This document shows positions 55,513-64,000 of a DNA stretch of 64,000 nucleotides, in pieces; the first letter of the stretch is position 1, and every line of letters begins with the position of its first letter. The DNA lies in assembly GCA_963725655.1 (NCBI GenBank), contig CAVRYY010000001.1:1488001-1552000 (forward strand), in the 5' to 3' direction. Both the position numbers and the translations under genes were made by a program. Below the pieces are notes generated by a model that was given only the letters and a program-made list of their open reading frames with translations, searched no databases and was not told the DNA's origin. This DNA comes from CAVRXT01 sp963725655 (GTDB lineage Bacteria > Acidobacteriota > Terriglobia > Acidiferrales > UBA7541).

Positions 55513-58466
55513 TCGGCCAAACCATCTCGCACTACCGCATCGTCGATAAGTTGGGCGGCGGCGGCATGGGTGTAGTCTACAAGGCTGAGGACGTAAAGCT
55601 CGGCCGCTTCGTAGCCCTCAAGTTTCTGCCCGACAATGTCGCCAAAGATCCGCAAGCGCTCAGCCGCTTTGAACGCGAAGCCAAGGCCGCCTCCGCGCTG
55701 AACCATCCCAACATTTGCACCATCCACGAAATTGACGACCAGCACGGCCAGGCCTTCATCGCCATGGAGTTTCTGGACGGCCTCACCCTCAAGCACCGTA
55801 TTTCCGGCAAGCCTTTACCGTCCGAAGAACTGCTGGAGCTGGCGATCGAGATTGCCGATGCGCTGGACGCCGCGCACGCCGAAGGCATCGTCCACCGCGA
55901 TATCAAACCCGCCAATATTTTCGTCACTAAGCGCGGCCACGCCAAAATTCTGGACTTCGGCCTGGCCAAAGTCAGTCTGGCCGGCGGCTCTTCGAGCCAC
56001 ATGGCGTCTCTGGATACTCAGACCGGTTCAGTCAACGCCGAGCATCTCACCAGTCCGGGCACCATGATGGGAACGGTGGCGTATATGTCGCCGGAGCAGG
56101 TGCGGGCAAGAGAGTTGGACCCGCGCAGTGATCTGTTCTCGTTCGGCGCGGTGCTCTACGAGATGGCCACTGGCGATTTGCCGTTTCACGGAGAAAGTTC
56201 GGCGATGATCTGTGAAGCCATCGTGAACCGCGCCCCGGTGGCGGTGGTGCGTCTGAATCACGACGTCCCCGCGGAACTGGAACGCATCATCAATAAAGCG
56301 TTGGAGAAAGACCGCGAGCTCCGCTACCAAGGTGCGTCGGAAATGCGCGCCGACCTGAAGCGCCTGAGACGCGAAACGGAATCGCGTCAAGGCATGTCAG
56401 CGAGTTCGGGGACGATCGCGACTGTACCGGACACCGGCAGTCAGCCCGCCGCCCAGCTATCCACGCACTCGTCTGGTTCCGTTCCGGCAGCTGGCTCATC
56501 TGCTTCCGTGAAAGTCGCTGAAGTTCCGGTCGCCTCCGGGAAAAAACTCTGGAAGATTCTGGTTCCCGCTGCCGTAGTTGTGCTGGTCGCGTTGCTCGCG
56601 GGCGGTCTCTACTTCCGTGCCCGGCCCGCCGCGCCGTTGACCGAGAAGGACACCGTAGTGCTCGCCGATTTCGACAACACTACCGGGGAACCCGTCTTTG
56701 ATGACGCCTTGAAGCAGGCGCTGGTCGTGCAGCTTGGGCAATCCCCCTTTCTCAATATTCTCTCCGACCGCAAGGTCGAGGAGACCCTGCGCCTGATGGG
56801 GCGTCCATCAAGTGAGCGCGTGACACGAGACGTCGCCAGGGAGCTCTGCGTTCGAACCGGCAGCAAGGCAATCATGTTGGGGTCTATTTCCAACTTGGGC
56901 GGTCAGTACGTGATTGGCATTGATGCCGTCGGTTGCAGCACCGGGGACACCCTGGCTACCGAACAAGAAGAGGCTGCCAACAAACAGGACGTGCTGAAAG
57001 CACTGGGAAAGGCAGCCGCCAGCCTGCGCGCCAAGCTTGGCGAATCGCTCGCCTCCGTCCAGAAGTTCGACGTTCCCGTTGAGGCCACCACTGTGTCGCT
57101 GGAAGCACTGAAAGCCTACAGCATGGGAATAACAACGGACCGCACCAAAGGAGACGGCGCGGCAATTCCGTTCATGAAACGCGCTCTGGAACTCGACCCG
57201 AATTTCGCCGCAGCCTACGCTGGGCTCGGGGTCGAATACAGCAATCTCGGGCAGCCCAGCTTGAGTGCCGAGAATATCAAGAAGGCTTACGCGCTGCGCG
57301 ACCGGGTGAGTGAACATGAAAAATACCGTATCGCCGACTTGTACTATGGCCAAGTGACCGGAGAGTTAGAGCAGGATAGCCAGGTCTGCGAACTGTGGGC
57401 CAAGAGCTATCCGCAGGATTCCGTGGCTCATGGCAATTTGGCCTACGTGGATACCGAGCTTGGGCGCTACGACAAGGCCGTGGCTGAGACCCAAGAGGCA
57501 TTGCGGATCGAACCGAATTCTGTGATTTCCTACGGCAACCTCGCCGGTTTCTACCTTGACCTCAACCGGCCGGACGATGCGGAAAAAATGCTTGAGCAGG
57601 CCCAGGAGCGCAAGCTCGATGGCGACATACTGCACTGGACAATCTATCAGCTAGCCTTTCTCAAAGCGGACCGAGCGGAGATGGAGCGCCAAGTCGCTTG
57701 GGCCGCGGGTAAGCCGGGGGACGAAGACCGCTTGCTCTCGTTCCAGTCCGATACCGAGGCGTACTACGGACGGCTTCTGAAAGCGCGGGACTTTTCACGG
57801 CGTTCGGTGGATTCGGCGGTCCGTGACGACTCCAAGGAAACGGCGGCCCTGTGGCAGGTCAATGCCGCTTTGCGGGAAGCGGAGTTCGGTAACCCAGCAA
57901 CCGCGAAGCAAGATGTTGCCACAGCACTCGCGCTGGCGCCGGGCCGGGATGTGAAATTGTTTGCCGCCCTGACCCTGGCGCGCATTGGTGAGGCCGCTCG
58001 GGCCAAGGCCATCGTAGAAGAGCTCGAAAAGAATTACGGGTCGGATACCATTCTGAAGGTCTATTGGCTGCCGACAATTAAGGCCGCAACGGACCTGAAT
58101 GCCAATAATGCCCCCCAAGCGGTAGTGTTCCTCGAAGCGGCTGCACCGTACGAACTAGGCCAGCCGCCGCAATTACCAATGGGAACAATGTATCCCGTCT
58201 ACATTCGCGGCCAGGCGCAGCTAATGGCTCACAATGGGGCTGCGGCAGCCACCGAGTTTCAGAAGTTTCTCGAACACCGAGGAGTCACGCTGAACTTCCC
58301 ACTCGGCGCACTCGCCCATCTCGGCCTCGCCCGCGCCTACGCTTTGCAGGGCGACACCGTCAAAGCGAAGACCGCCTACAATGATTTCTTCGCGCTGTGG
58401 AAAGACGCTGACCCCGACGTCCCCATCCTCATCGCCGCGAAAGCCGAGTTTGCCAAGCTGCCATAG
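55509..58466 (+). CDS. Membrane-anchored Ser/Thr kinase with extracytoplasmic TolB-like/TPR region (kinase 6)
   Basis: 985 residues from an ATG overlapping the stop of kinase 5 by 4 nt; it has no promoter of its own. The kinase half (AEDVKLGRFVALKFLPDN, MSPEQVRARELDPR) is close to kinase 5. The linker, transmembrane helix (about 349-370) and outer domain (SPFLNILSDRKVEETLRLMG, GSISNLGGQYVIGIDAVGC, DPNFAAAYAGLGVEYSNLGQ) are close to kinase 4. This pattern suggests a recombinant of the two. All catalytic motifs are intact (ALKF, HRDIKPANIF, DFGLAK). Confidence 0.9.
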   Translation: MIGQTISHYRIVDKLGGGGMGVVYKAEDVKLGRFVALKFLPDNVAKDPQALSRFEREAKAASALNHPNICTIHEIDDQHGQAFIAMEFLDGLTLKHRISGKPLPSEELLELAIEIADALDAAHAEGIVHRDIKPANIFVTKRGHAKILDFGLAKVSLAGGSSSHMASLDTQTGSVNAEHLTSPGTMMGTVAYMSPEQVRARELDPRSDLFSFGAVLYEMATGDLPFHGESSAMICEAIVNRAPVAVVRLNHDVPAELERIINKALEKDRELRYQGASEMRADLKRLRRETESRQGMSASSGTIATVPDTGSQPAAQLSTHSSGSVPAAGSSASVKVAEVPVASGKKLWKILVPAAVVVLVALLAGGLYFRARPAAPLTEKDTVVLADFDNTTGEPVFDDALKQALVVQLGQSPFLNILSDRKVEETLRLMGRPSSERVTRDVARELCVRTGSKAIMLGSISNLGGQYVIGIDAVGCSTGDTLATEQEEAANKQDVLKALGKAAASLRAKLGESLASVQKFDVPVEATTVSLEALKAYSMGITTDRTKGDGAAIPFMKRALELDPNFAAAYAGLGVEYSNLGQPSLSAENIKKAYALRDRVSEHEKYRIADLYYGQVTGELEQDSQVCELWAKSYPQDSVAHGNLAYVDTELGRYDKAVAETQEALRIEPNSVISYGNLAGFYLDLNRPDDAEKMLEQAQERKLDGDILHWTIYQLAFLKADRAEMERQVAWAAGKPGDEDRLLSFQSDTEAYYGRLLKARDFSRRSVDSAVRDDSKETAALWQVNAALREAEFGNPATAKQDVATALALAPGRDVKLFAALTLARIGEAARAKAIVEELEKNYGSDTILKVYWLPTIKAATDLNANNAPQAVVFLEAAAPYELGQPPQLPMGTMYPVYIRGQAQLMAHNGAAAATEFQKFLEHRGVTLNFPLGALAHLGLARAYALQGDTVKAKTAYNDFFALWKDADPDVPILIAAKAEFAKLP

Positions 58467-58778
58467 CCTCGCAATACGGTAGTCGTGAGGTACGTACGAC
58501 CGCAGGCACCGCTATGGGTTGATTAGATAACTTCTCAGTACACGTACACCGTCTCAAAATTGTGTCGCAATCGTCTCACCTCTGAGACGCGATCGCGTCG
58601 GCGGCGATTGGCGTTCACTCACCGCCGCCAACTGCCTCCCACGTCCCCTCGCATCTGCATGCTAATCATCACGTTACGGAGTCTCTATCCTCGCTACGCG
58701 CTGCGATATTTCTGTGCCCGTGGCATCCATCTTGCACCATTTTCTCCCGGGTACCCCCCTACCTAAAGGAAGGCCAGC
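58467..58778. other. Intergenic region with GTCTCA dyad upstream of TonB-like gene
   Basis: 312 bp without a gene. It contains the GTCTCA/TGAGAC cluster at 58551-58588 and a palindrome CGCGATCGCG just after it. No clear terminator with a T-run follows kinase 6. Confidence 0.5.
58551..58588. promoter_or_regulatory. Candidate operator: GTCTCA direct and inverted repeats
   Basis: GTCTCA at 58551-58556 and 58573-58578 are spaced 22 bp, about two helical turns. The second copy forms an inverted repeat with TGAGAC at 58583-58588 (4-bp spacer). Such spacing suits a dimeric or tetrameric regulator. Which gene it serves is not shown, but the TonB-like gene at 58779 is next downstream. Confidence 0.4.
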
Positions 58779-59129
58779 GTGCCAGCGCGAAAAGGACTCT
58801 TGAGCCAAGTCCTCGGGCTTCTGCTTTTGGTATCCCTGCAGACATCCGCGTTTCCCCAGGATGCTACCCAGCCGGTAATCACTCGAAAGATCAAAACCAA
58901 GATCGACCCGAAATATCCCGGGCTGGCCAGGCAATACCAGATCACCGGCAAAGTCAAAATCGAAGTGACCATCTCGCCGGACGGCAGCGTCAAAAAGACT
59001 CATATCGTCGGCGGCAGTCCGCTGCTGGCCGATGCCGCGGTGGACGCCATTAAGCAGTGGAGATACGAGACTGGCCCGAAAGAAACCACCGAAACTGTAG
59101 ATTTCGCTTTCGAAAACTCGACGAGATAG
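58779..59129 (+). CDS. Stand-alone TonB C-terminal domain protein
   Basis: 116 residues. The GTG start follows AAAGGAAGG. A signal peptide (GLLSQVLGLLLLVSLQTSAF) precedes the TonB C-terminal fold: KIDPKYPGLARQYQITGKVKIEVTISPDGSV, GGSPLLADAAVDAIKQWRYE. The usual N-terminal membrane anchor and long Pro-rich spacer of true TonB are missing, so it cannot span the periplasm alone. It is convergent with the large TonB-dependent receptor gene, with 58 nt between them. Confidence 0.85.
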   Translation: MPARKGLLSQVLGLLLLVSLQTSAFPQDATQPVITRKIKTKIDPKYPGLARQYQITGKVKIEVTISPDGSVKKTHIVGGSPLLADAAVDAIKQWRYETGPKETTETVDFAFENSTR

Positions 59130-59187
59130 CCGCGCACGCAGTGCCCGTATTTATTCGCTCCACAACATGTCCTCGTACGAACACTCC

Positions 59188-62100
59188 TCAGAAATCCAAA
59201 CGCAGAGCGAGCTGCCCGGTTCGCGGTCCGGCATTGGCCGAAGTTTGATTGGATTGCAACGCGCCAAAGGTCTGCGGGTTGCTGATGTCCACGGCCGGCG
59301 GGGCGTAGTTGGTGTGATTCAATACGTTGGTGAAAGTCGATTCGAAGCGGAGCTTCAGCCGTTCGCCCAGAGCAAACGACTTTCCTAATCCGGCAGAGAC
59401 CGCGATCGCGCCGGGCCCTTGTAATATTCCCACTCCGCAATTTCCAGTCCGTCCCGCTCCGGCCGGAGTCGCCGCAAAGGCGTTCAAGTTGAAATAGTCG
59501 GCCGCGGTCCGATGCGCGGGGATCGGGTCGGCGACGCAATCGGGCCGCAGCAACGTGCCGCGATTGGCGATATCGGTGTTGGACTGGTCCAGCGTCGGAC
59601 TAATGGTGGGAGTAAGCCACGGACCGGTCTGCAGCAGCGTGACCGTGCTCGCTTCCCAGCCGCCGATCAGCAGATTCTGCCATCCGGCATTGCCCAGCCA
59701 TCGCCGGCCGGTGCCCACCGGAATCTGGTAGATTCCGTTCAGTTGAAAGCGATGGCGGGGCGTCCCTTCCACGTTGCCGCGGTCGGCGCGGAGGTCGAAG
59801 CGATTGGAGACCGCCAATCCGTAAGCCACCTCGCTGGTGAATCCGCTCGGAGCGTCGCCCTGTGCGTCGCTGAGATTTTTCGCCATCGTGTAATTCGCCT
59901 GGAAAAATAATCCTTTCCCCATTCGGTGATTGGCTTCCACTTGCACCGCCTGGTAATTCGCGAAGCCGGAATTCTCGGTGGAAAGCAGCGTAAACCAATT
60001 GCGATACGGAGTGTTCGAGGCGGAGTACGGCGTCGCGCTGGGCTGCACCTGGTTCAGATCCTCGGTCATCGCCAGGCGGTAGGAATTCATTCCCACATAG
60101 CTGACCCGGAGCAAAGTGCTCTCGCTGATTTGCCGCTCCACGGTGAAGTTCCATTGCGCCGCCTGCGGATCGCGGAACAGCGGGTTATTGGCCTGATCCA
60201 GAGTGCCGCCGCCGTAGACCGCAGCCACATTGGACGGCGCGGTGGCAGGGAATTGGAATTGCGGTTCGCCGCCGGCGTTGTTCGCGTAGGTGTGAACCAC
60301 CGAAAGCGGGTTGCCGGCGTTGTTAAACGACATCGGACCGAGCGTGGAGACCGTGAAGATGCCGAAGCCGGCGCGCAGCACCGTCTTGTTGTCGCGAAAT
60401 GGCCGGAACGCCACACTGACTCGCGGATCGAAATCACGCGCATAGATCTGTCGCAGGCCCTCCGGCAAATGATCCTGGCTGGCGGTGAGCACCTTGGTGC
60501 AAGCTCCGCCTTGGCCCAGCGAACAGGCGTTGAATGATTGCAGGAATCCGGTGTACACCTGCTGATAGGCGGGTGAATTCGCCAGCGTCTTGGCCAGGCC
60601 ATCCGGAACCAGAATGCTGTTGTTGCGGGGGTCGAAGCTTCCCAGGTCGCCGACATTTTCCGCAAACGGCGGAAGCAGTTCCCATCGCAATCCGAAATTC
60701 ACAGTGATGCGGTCGTTCACCTGCCACTCATCCTGGCCATAAACGCCGTATTGAAATGCTCGCGCGTTCACCTGCGGGCTGGTGATCGCAAAAAACGACG
60801 TGTTGGGCGCGCCCAGCAGCGCGTCGCCGAAAGAGCTTCCCGTGAAGACGCCCTGGTTGAACGTAAATAATCCATAGTCATCGGAAGGCTCGAAGAACAT
60901 CAGGTCCTGGTAATTCACCCGGCGAATGTCCGCGCCGAAGCGAATGGTGTGTTTGCCCATCTGCCGCGTGAGGTTGTCGGTGAACTCGAACGTCTTGGAC
61001 TGCGTGATTCCTGCACGGTCTCGTCCGATGGGCGTGAACCCGGTGCCGTCGCTGAAATTGAACGTGGGAAAAGCGTGGCCGGTGGGATGCTGGCTGATGT
61101 CGATTCCTTGCAGGCCAAGATCGGAAATCGCCGCACTCCCCAGAATCGGAAAGTTCACGCCGGTGAGCGCATCGGTGAAACCAAACCGGAATTCGTTCAC
61201 CCACTTCGGGCTGATCGAGTAATTGTAGGAAACCAGCAGGCTGCGATTGTGCTCGGTATCCACATCGTTGGGCAGCAGCGGATTGGCTGTGTCGGTGAGC
61301 AAATTCTTCCAGCTATAGCGTGCGAACACCTGCTGCTTGGACGTAATTGTGCGGTCGAGTCTCGCGTCCCAGCCGTTGGTGTCCGCGGGAGTGGGCGCCA
61401 GCGTTTCGTAATTGAACGATGGATTGGCCGCGTTCAGGTTTGCGTTCGGCAGCGGATAGTAATTCAGCAGCGTCTGCATCACCGGGCTGATTCGGTTGTT
61501 GGGACCCGAGTTGCAAATCACGTTCGGCTGGCCGCCGTTGCAGCCCATGAACTGTTGATGCGTGGTGGGATCGATCAAAGCCGCCGTGGGCGCTCCCGTC
61601 GCTGGATTCGTAAAAGGCGTGGGATTGCTCGCGGAGATGAACCCATTCAGATCGCCGCTTCGCTCCGCCGCCGTGGGGACCAGATACTGCTCGGCAGCGG
61701 AGATGCTTCTGCGATTTCCTTCGTAGTCGAAAAAGAAAAACGTCTTACTGTCGCCCGAAAAAAGCTTTGGAATCGCCACGGGGCCGCCCAGGCTGCCGCC
61801 GAACGTGTTGAAGCGCTTGGGCACCTTCACGTCAAAATTGAGCGGCTTGGCGTCGAACGCATCGTTTTGGAAGTACTCGAACAAGCTGCCGCGAAAGCGA
61901 TTGGTGCCGCTCTTGGTGGTGAAGGTCACGTCGCCAACCTGCGCGAACTCGGCGTTGTTGTTGAATGCGGTGACCTTGAGTTCCTCGATTCCTTCAGAGG
62001 ACGGATAGGCATCTTGCAGCGCGCCGTTCTGGCGCACGTTGGCCGTCGAGATGCCATCGACGGAATAGCCCACCATCGAGGACGTCGCGCCGCCGATGGA

Positions 62101-62640
62101 AATGTTTCCCTGCGTGTCGTACTGCACCTCCGGAGAAAGGGCCAGCGCGGCCAGTGGGCTGGTGGAAACCGCTCGAGAGTTGAGCGGGAGCTGCGTGAGC
62201 TCTTGATTCTGCAGGCTCGCGGCGATCGTGCCATTCTCGGTGTTGATCTGATCGGCGACCGCGCTCACCTCCACGGTCTGGCTTTGGCTGGCGACCGCGA
62301 ACGTCAGCGTGACGCGCAGATCCTGGCGGGCCTCCAGGCTGAGCTCCGGAACGAGCGCATCCGCAAAACCCGCTTTGCGCCCGGTGACGCGGTAGCGGCC
62401 AGGCTTTAGATTCTGGATCTCAAAGATGCCGTCATCACTGCTAGTCGCTTGGTGCTCGCTGTTGTCGTCCAGGCCCAGGACGGTAATCTCCGCGGCCGGC
62501 ACCGCCGATCCGGTAGCATCCAGTGTGGACCCGCGCAGGCTCCCAAACGTCGATTGCGCCTCAAGCTGCATCGCCCACTGCGAGAAAAACAAGAGAAACG
62601 CGAGAACCGCCACTATCGAAATGCGCCCGACTTTTTTCAA
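59188..62640 (-). CDS. Oar-like TonB-dependent outer-membrane receptor
   Basis: 1150 residues. After a signal peptide (ISIVAVLAFLLFFSQWAMQLEAQ) comes a carboxypeptidase-regulatory-like domain (GSTLDATGSAVPAAEITVLG, GIFEIQNLKPGRYRVTGRKAGF), a plug-like region (SSMVGYSVDGISTANVR, FTTKSGTNRFRGSLFEYFQND) and a long beta-barrel ending in the aromatic C terminus LALRLDF. This Oar-like class is abundant in Acidobacteria and often linked to uptake or export of polymers and proteins. The start codon is TTG at 62640, with a GGGGGTG sequence upstream. The substrate is unknown. Confidence 0.9.
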   Translation of the reverse strand: MKKVGRISIVAVLAFLLFFSQWAMQLEAQSTFGSLRGSTLDATGSAVPAAEITVLGLDDNSEHQATSSDDGIFEIQNLKPGRYRVTGRKAGFADALVPELSLEARQDLRVTLTFAVASQSQTVEVSAVADQINTENGTIAASLQNQELTQLPLNSRAVSTSPLAALALSPEVQYDTQGNISIGGATSSMVGYSVDGISTANVRQNGALQDAYPSSEGIEELKVTAFNNNAEFAQVGDVTFTTKSGTNRFRGSLFEYFQNDAFDAKPLNFDVKVPKRFNTFGGSLGGPVAIPKLFSGDSKTFFFFDYEGNRRSISAAEQYLVPTAAERSGDLNGFISASNPTPFTNPATGAPTAALIDPTTHQQFMGCNGGQPNVICNSGPNNRISPVMQTLLNYYPLPNANLNAANPSFNYETLAPTPADTNGWDARLDRTITSKQQVFARYSWKNLLTDTANPLLPNDVDTEHNRSLLVSYNYSISPKWVNEFRFGFTDALTGVNFPILGSAAISDLGLQGIDISQHPTGHAFPTFNFSDGTGFTPIGRDRAGITQSKTFEFTDNLTRQMGKHTIRFGADIRRVNYQDLMFFEPSDDYGLFTFNQGVFTGSSFGDALLGAPNTSFFAITSPQVNARAFQYGVYGQDEWQVNDRITVNFGLRWELLPPFAENVGDLGSFDPRNNSILVPDGLAKTLANSPAYQQVYTGFLQSFNACSLGQGGACTKVLTASQDHLPEGLRQIYARDFDPRVSVAFRPFRDNKTVLRAGFGIFTVSTLGPMSFNNAGNPLSVVHTYANNAGGEPQFQFPATAPSNVAAVYGGGTLDQANNPLFRDPQAAQWNFTVERQISESTLLRVSYVGMNSYRLAMTEDLNQVQPSATPYSASNTPYRNWFTLLSTENSGFANYQAVQVEANHRMGKGLFFQANYTMAKNLSDAQGDAPSGFTSEVAYGLAVSNRFDLRADRGNVEGTPRHRFQLNGIYQIPVGTGRRWLGNAGWQNLLIGGWEASTVTLLQTGPWLTPTISPTLDQSNTDIANRGTLLRPDCVADPIPAHRTAADYFNLNAFAATPAGAGRTGNCGVGILQGPGAIAVSAGLGKSFALGERLKLRFESTFTNVLNHTNYAPPAVDISNPQTFGALQSNQTSANAGPRTGQLALRLDF

Positions 62641-63184
62641 CGCAGCACCCCCGGTACTGGCGGCACTCTAAACCAGCGCCCGTAAGGGAGTCATAACCCA
62701 AGCGTAAGAAGTTCATTAGTGCCGATGGAATGTTTCGATAACGCAAATTCAGGTTGTTTATGGGATACGATTTGAAAGCAGATCGCCCTTCCGCTCGGGG
62801 CCTAGAGGGGCCGGGGGCGAAGCGCGGGAGCAGGGAAGCACGGAAACGCACTATTGTTTTTCGCCAGCATTCAGCGTATTTCGATCGTTTGTTTTCAGGA
62901 ACATGCATGGGGGTATGCTGGCGGTGTTGCGATTTAGATCCCGAGCCATTTCGAAAGTCTTTGCTGCTGATCCGGGAGCGTTGGGCTTGAAAGTGCACGG
63001 CTGCGCGAGGCTAGCATTTTGCGCTAGGGCCGAAAAGGGATCACGCCGGTGGTATTGGGATAGAGGCGAGGACTTTGAGGGTTGGGAATTGGCGCCGACG
63101 CGGATATCCTGTCGCGGGGCGATCGCGTGTTCGGCGAAAACTCGGGGTGGAAAATCGTGGTCTTAGGCGTGGGCGGATAGACGA
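62641..63184. other. Divergent intergenic region
   Basis: 544 bp between the receptor and the FAD-dependent oxidoreductase gene. Short open frames exist but lack coding character and ribosome-binding sites. No repeat or clear promoter assigned. Confidence 0.45.
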
Positions 63185-64000
63185 ATGATCGGTGCGAAAA
63201 TTGCTGTCGCGGGGGCGGGTATCTACGGCTCTACAGCCGCGATTCGGCTCGCCGAACAGGGGCACACCGTGCACTTGTTCGATCCGCTGGGGGTGATTCG
63301 GGCGGCGTCGGCGATCAATCAGTACCGCGTGCATTCCGGATACCACTACCCGCGCAGCCCGGAAACGATTGGGGAAATTCTGGAAGCGCGCGCGGAATTT
63401 GTCGCCGCGTTTTCGCCTGCCATCGTCCGCAATAGCAGGCATTACTATGCGATTCCGCGGGAGGGGTCGCGTACGCTGCCGGACGTCTACGAGGAAGTCA
63501 TGCGGCAGCACGGCCTGCCGCTGCGCAGTTGCCGGCCGGCTTGGATGAATTTCGATTTCATCGATCGCTGCTACGAAGTGGACGAACAAATTTACGATCC
63601 GGAGATCCTGCGCGGCCTGATTGAGGAGCGGATTCGCGCCGCAGGGGTGCTGATGCATCGCGCGGCCTTGGTTCCCCAGATGCGCGGCGATTATGATTTT
63701 GTGGTGTGGGCCACCTACGGGCAGGGCGCCAGCCGGCGAATATTCGAGCGCGCGAAATTTCAAATCGCCGAAAAAATGTTGATCGAGCTTCCGGCGGAAT
63801 TGCGCGGCGTGGCGCTGGTGGTGGTGGACGGCCCGTTTACGGCGTTTGATCCTTACGGGAGCTCGGCGCAGTCGCTGTTTGGCTCGGCGAAGAACACCAA
63901 CCATTGGTCGTCGAACAATCCGGACGAGGCGATTCCTGTGCGCTACGCCCCATTAATGAATGGCGCGGAGTTTGTGCCGGTGGCATTCACCAACTTCGAA
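63185..64000 (+). CDS. FAD-dependent (DAO-type) oxidoreductase, N-terminal part (cut by window edge)
   Basis: 272 codons from ATG at 63185 run in frame to the last base of the window, so the gene continues beyond it. The N terminus AVAGAGIYGSTAAIRLAEQG is the GxGxxG FAD/NAD loop followed by VHLFDP, the acidic end of the second strand. NQYRVHSGYHYPRSPET and DFVVWATYGQGASRR fit DAO-like flavoproteins. The substrate cannot be told from this part. No strong ribosome-binding site is visible. Confidence 0.8.
   Translation, partial: MIGAKIAVAGAGIYGSTAAIRLAEQGHTVHLFDPLGVIRAASAINQYRVHSGYHYPRSPETIGEILEARAEFVAAFSPAIVRNSRHYYAIPREGSRTLPDVYEEVMRQHGLPLRSCRPAWMNFDFIDRCYEVDEQIYDPEILRGLIEERIRAAGVLMHRAALVPQMRGDYDFVVWATYGQGASRRIFERAKFQIAEKMLIELPAELRGVALVVVDGPFTAFDPYGSSAQSLFGSAKNTNHWSSNNPDEAIPVRYAPLMNGAEFVPVAFTNFE

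Noticed and set aside
62903..63166. Plus-strand 87-codon frame before the FAD-dependent oxidoreductase
   Set aside because: Arg/Cys-rich composition, no ribosome-binding site and no family resemblance.

Overview
The window looks like a chromosomal segment of a soil-type Acidobacteriota (Koribacter/Terriglobia-like) bacterium. This is inferred from gene content, since no rRNA or other marker gene is present. The pointers are GC-rich coding DNA, six eukaryote-like Ser/Thr kinases fused to TPR domains, an Oar-like TonB-dependent receptor with an N-terminal carboxypeptidase-regulatory domain, several PQQ-type quinoproteins with c-type cytochromes, a bactofilin, and frequent GTG/TTG starts. I saw no tRNA, rRNA, insertion sequence, phage gene or CRISPR array.

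Layout. 1-5.5 kb: the edge of a membrane-protein gene, then two soluble kinase-TPR paralogs, each behind its own near-identical promoter and a shared hairpin repeat. 5.6-10.1 kb: a secreted sugar dehydrogenase fused to cytochrome c, a PEBP-like protein, and a Rieske / small protein / amidohydrolase operon. 10.2-16.4 kb: tadA, nuoI, a GalT-family protein lacking the usual nucleophilic His, a YdcF-like protein, a secreted amidohydrolase, and a bactofilin-methyltransferase-like pair ending in a clear terminator. 16.5-22.9 kb: an isoaspartyl peptidase, a secreted hypothetical protein, two very small genes, a DedA protein, a decayed glycosyltransferase and a membrane-anchored quinoprotein.

23-34 kb is the most unusual part, all on the minus strand. 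A tight operon encodes a SipW-like S26 peptidase, an HPr-kinase-like P-loop protein, a PqqD-like peptide-binding protein and a radical SAM/SPASM enzyme. Upstream lie two paralogous secreted proteins, one enlarged by an array of about 18 repeats, and between them a 55-residue peptide gene with the tail of a RiPP precursor (CGK...C). I read this as a candidate ribosomal-peptide system that may act at the cell surface.

34-42 kb: a HAD phosphatase, asparagine synthetase, two polytopic membrane proteins (one GT39-like) and UDP-sulfoquinovose synthase, i.e. envelope glycan or sulfolipid functions. 42-58.5 kb: a STAS protein followed by four membrane-anchored kinase-TPR paralogs. Three of them share a conserved TTGACT-N17-TAATAT-type promoter, and the last is coupled to the third by an ATGA overlap and looks mosaic. 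A ThuA-like / dihaem-like cytochrome / PQQ dehydrogenase cassette sits among them. 58.5-64 kb: a stand-alone TonB C-terminal domain protein convergent with the large TonB-dependent receptor, then the start of an FAD-dependent oxidoreductase cut by the window edge.

All functions are read from motifs and family resemblance in the translated sequence; no database search was possible.
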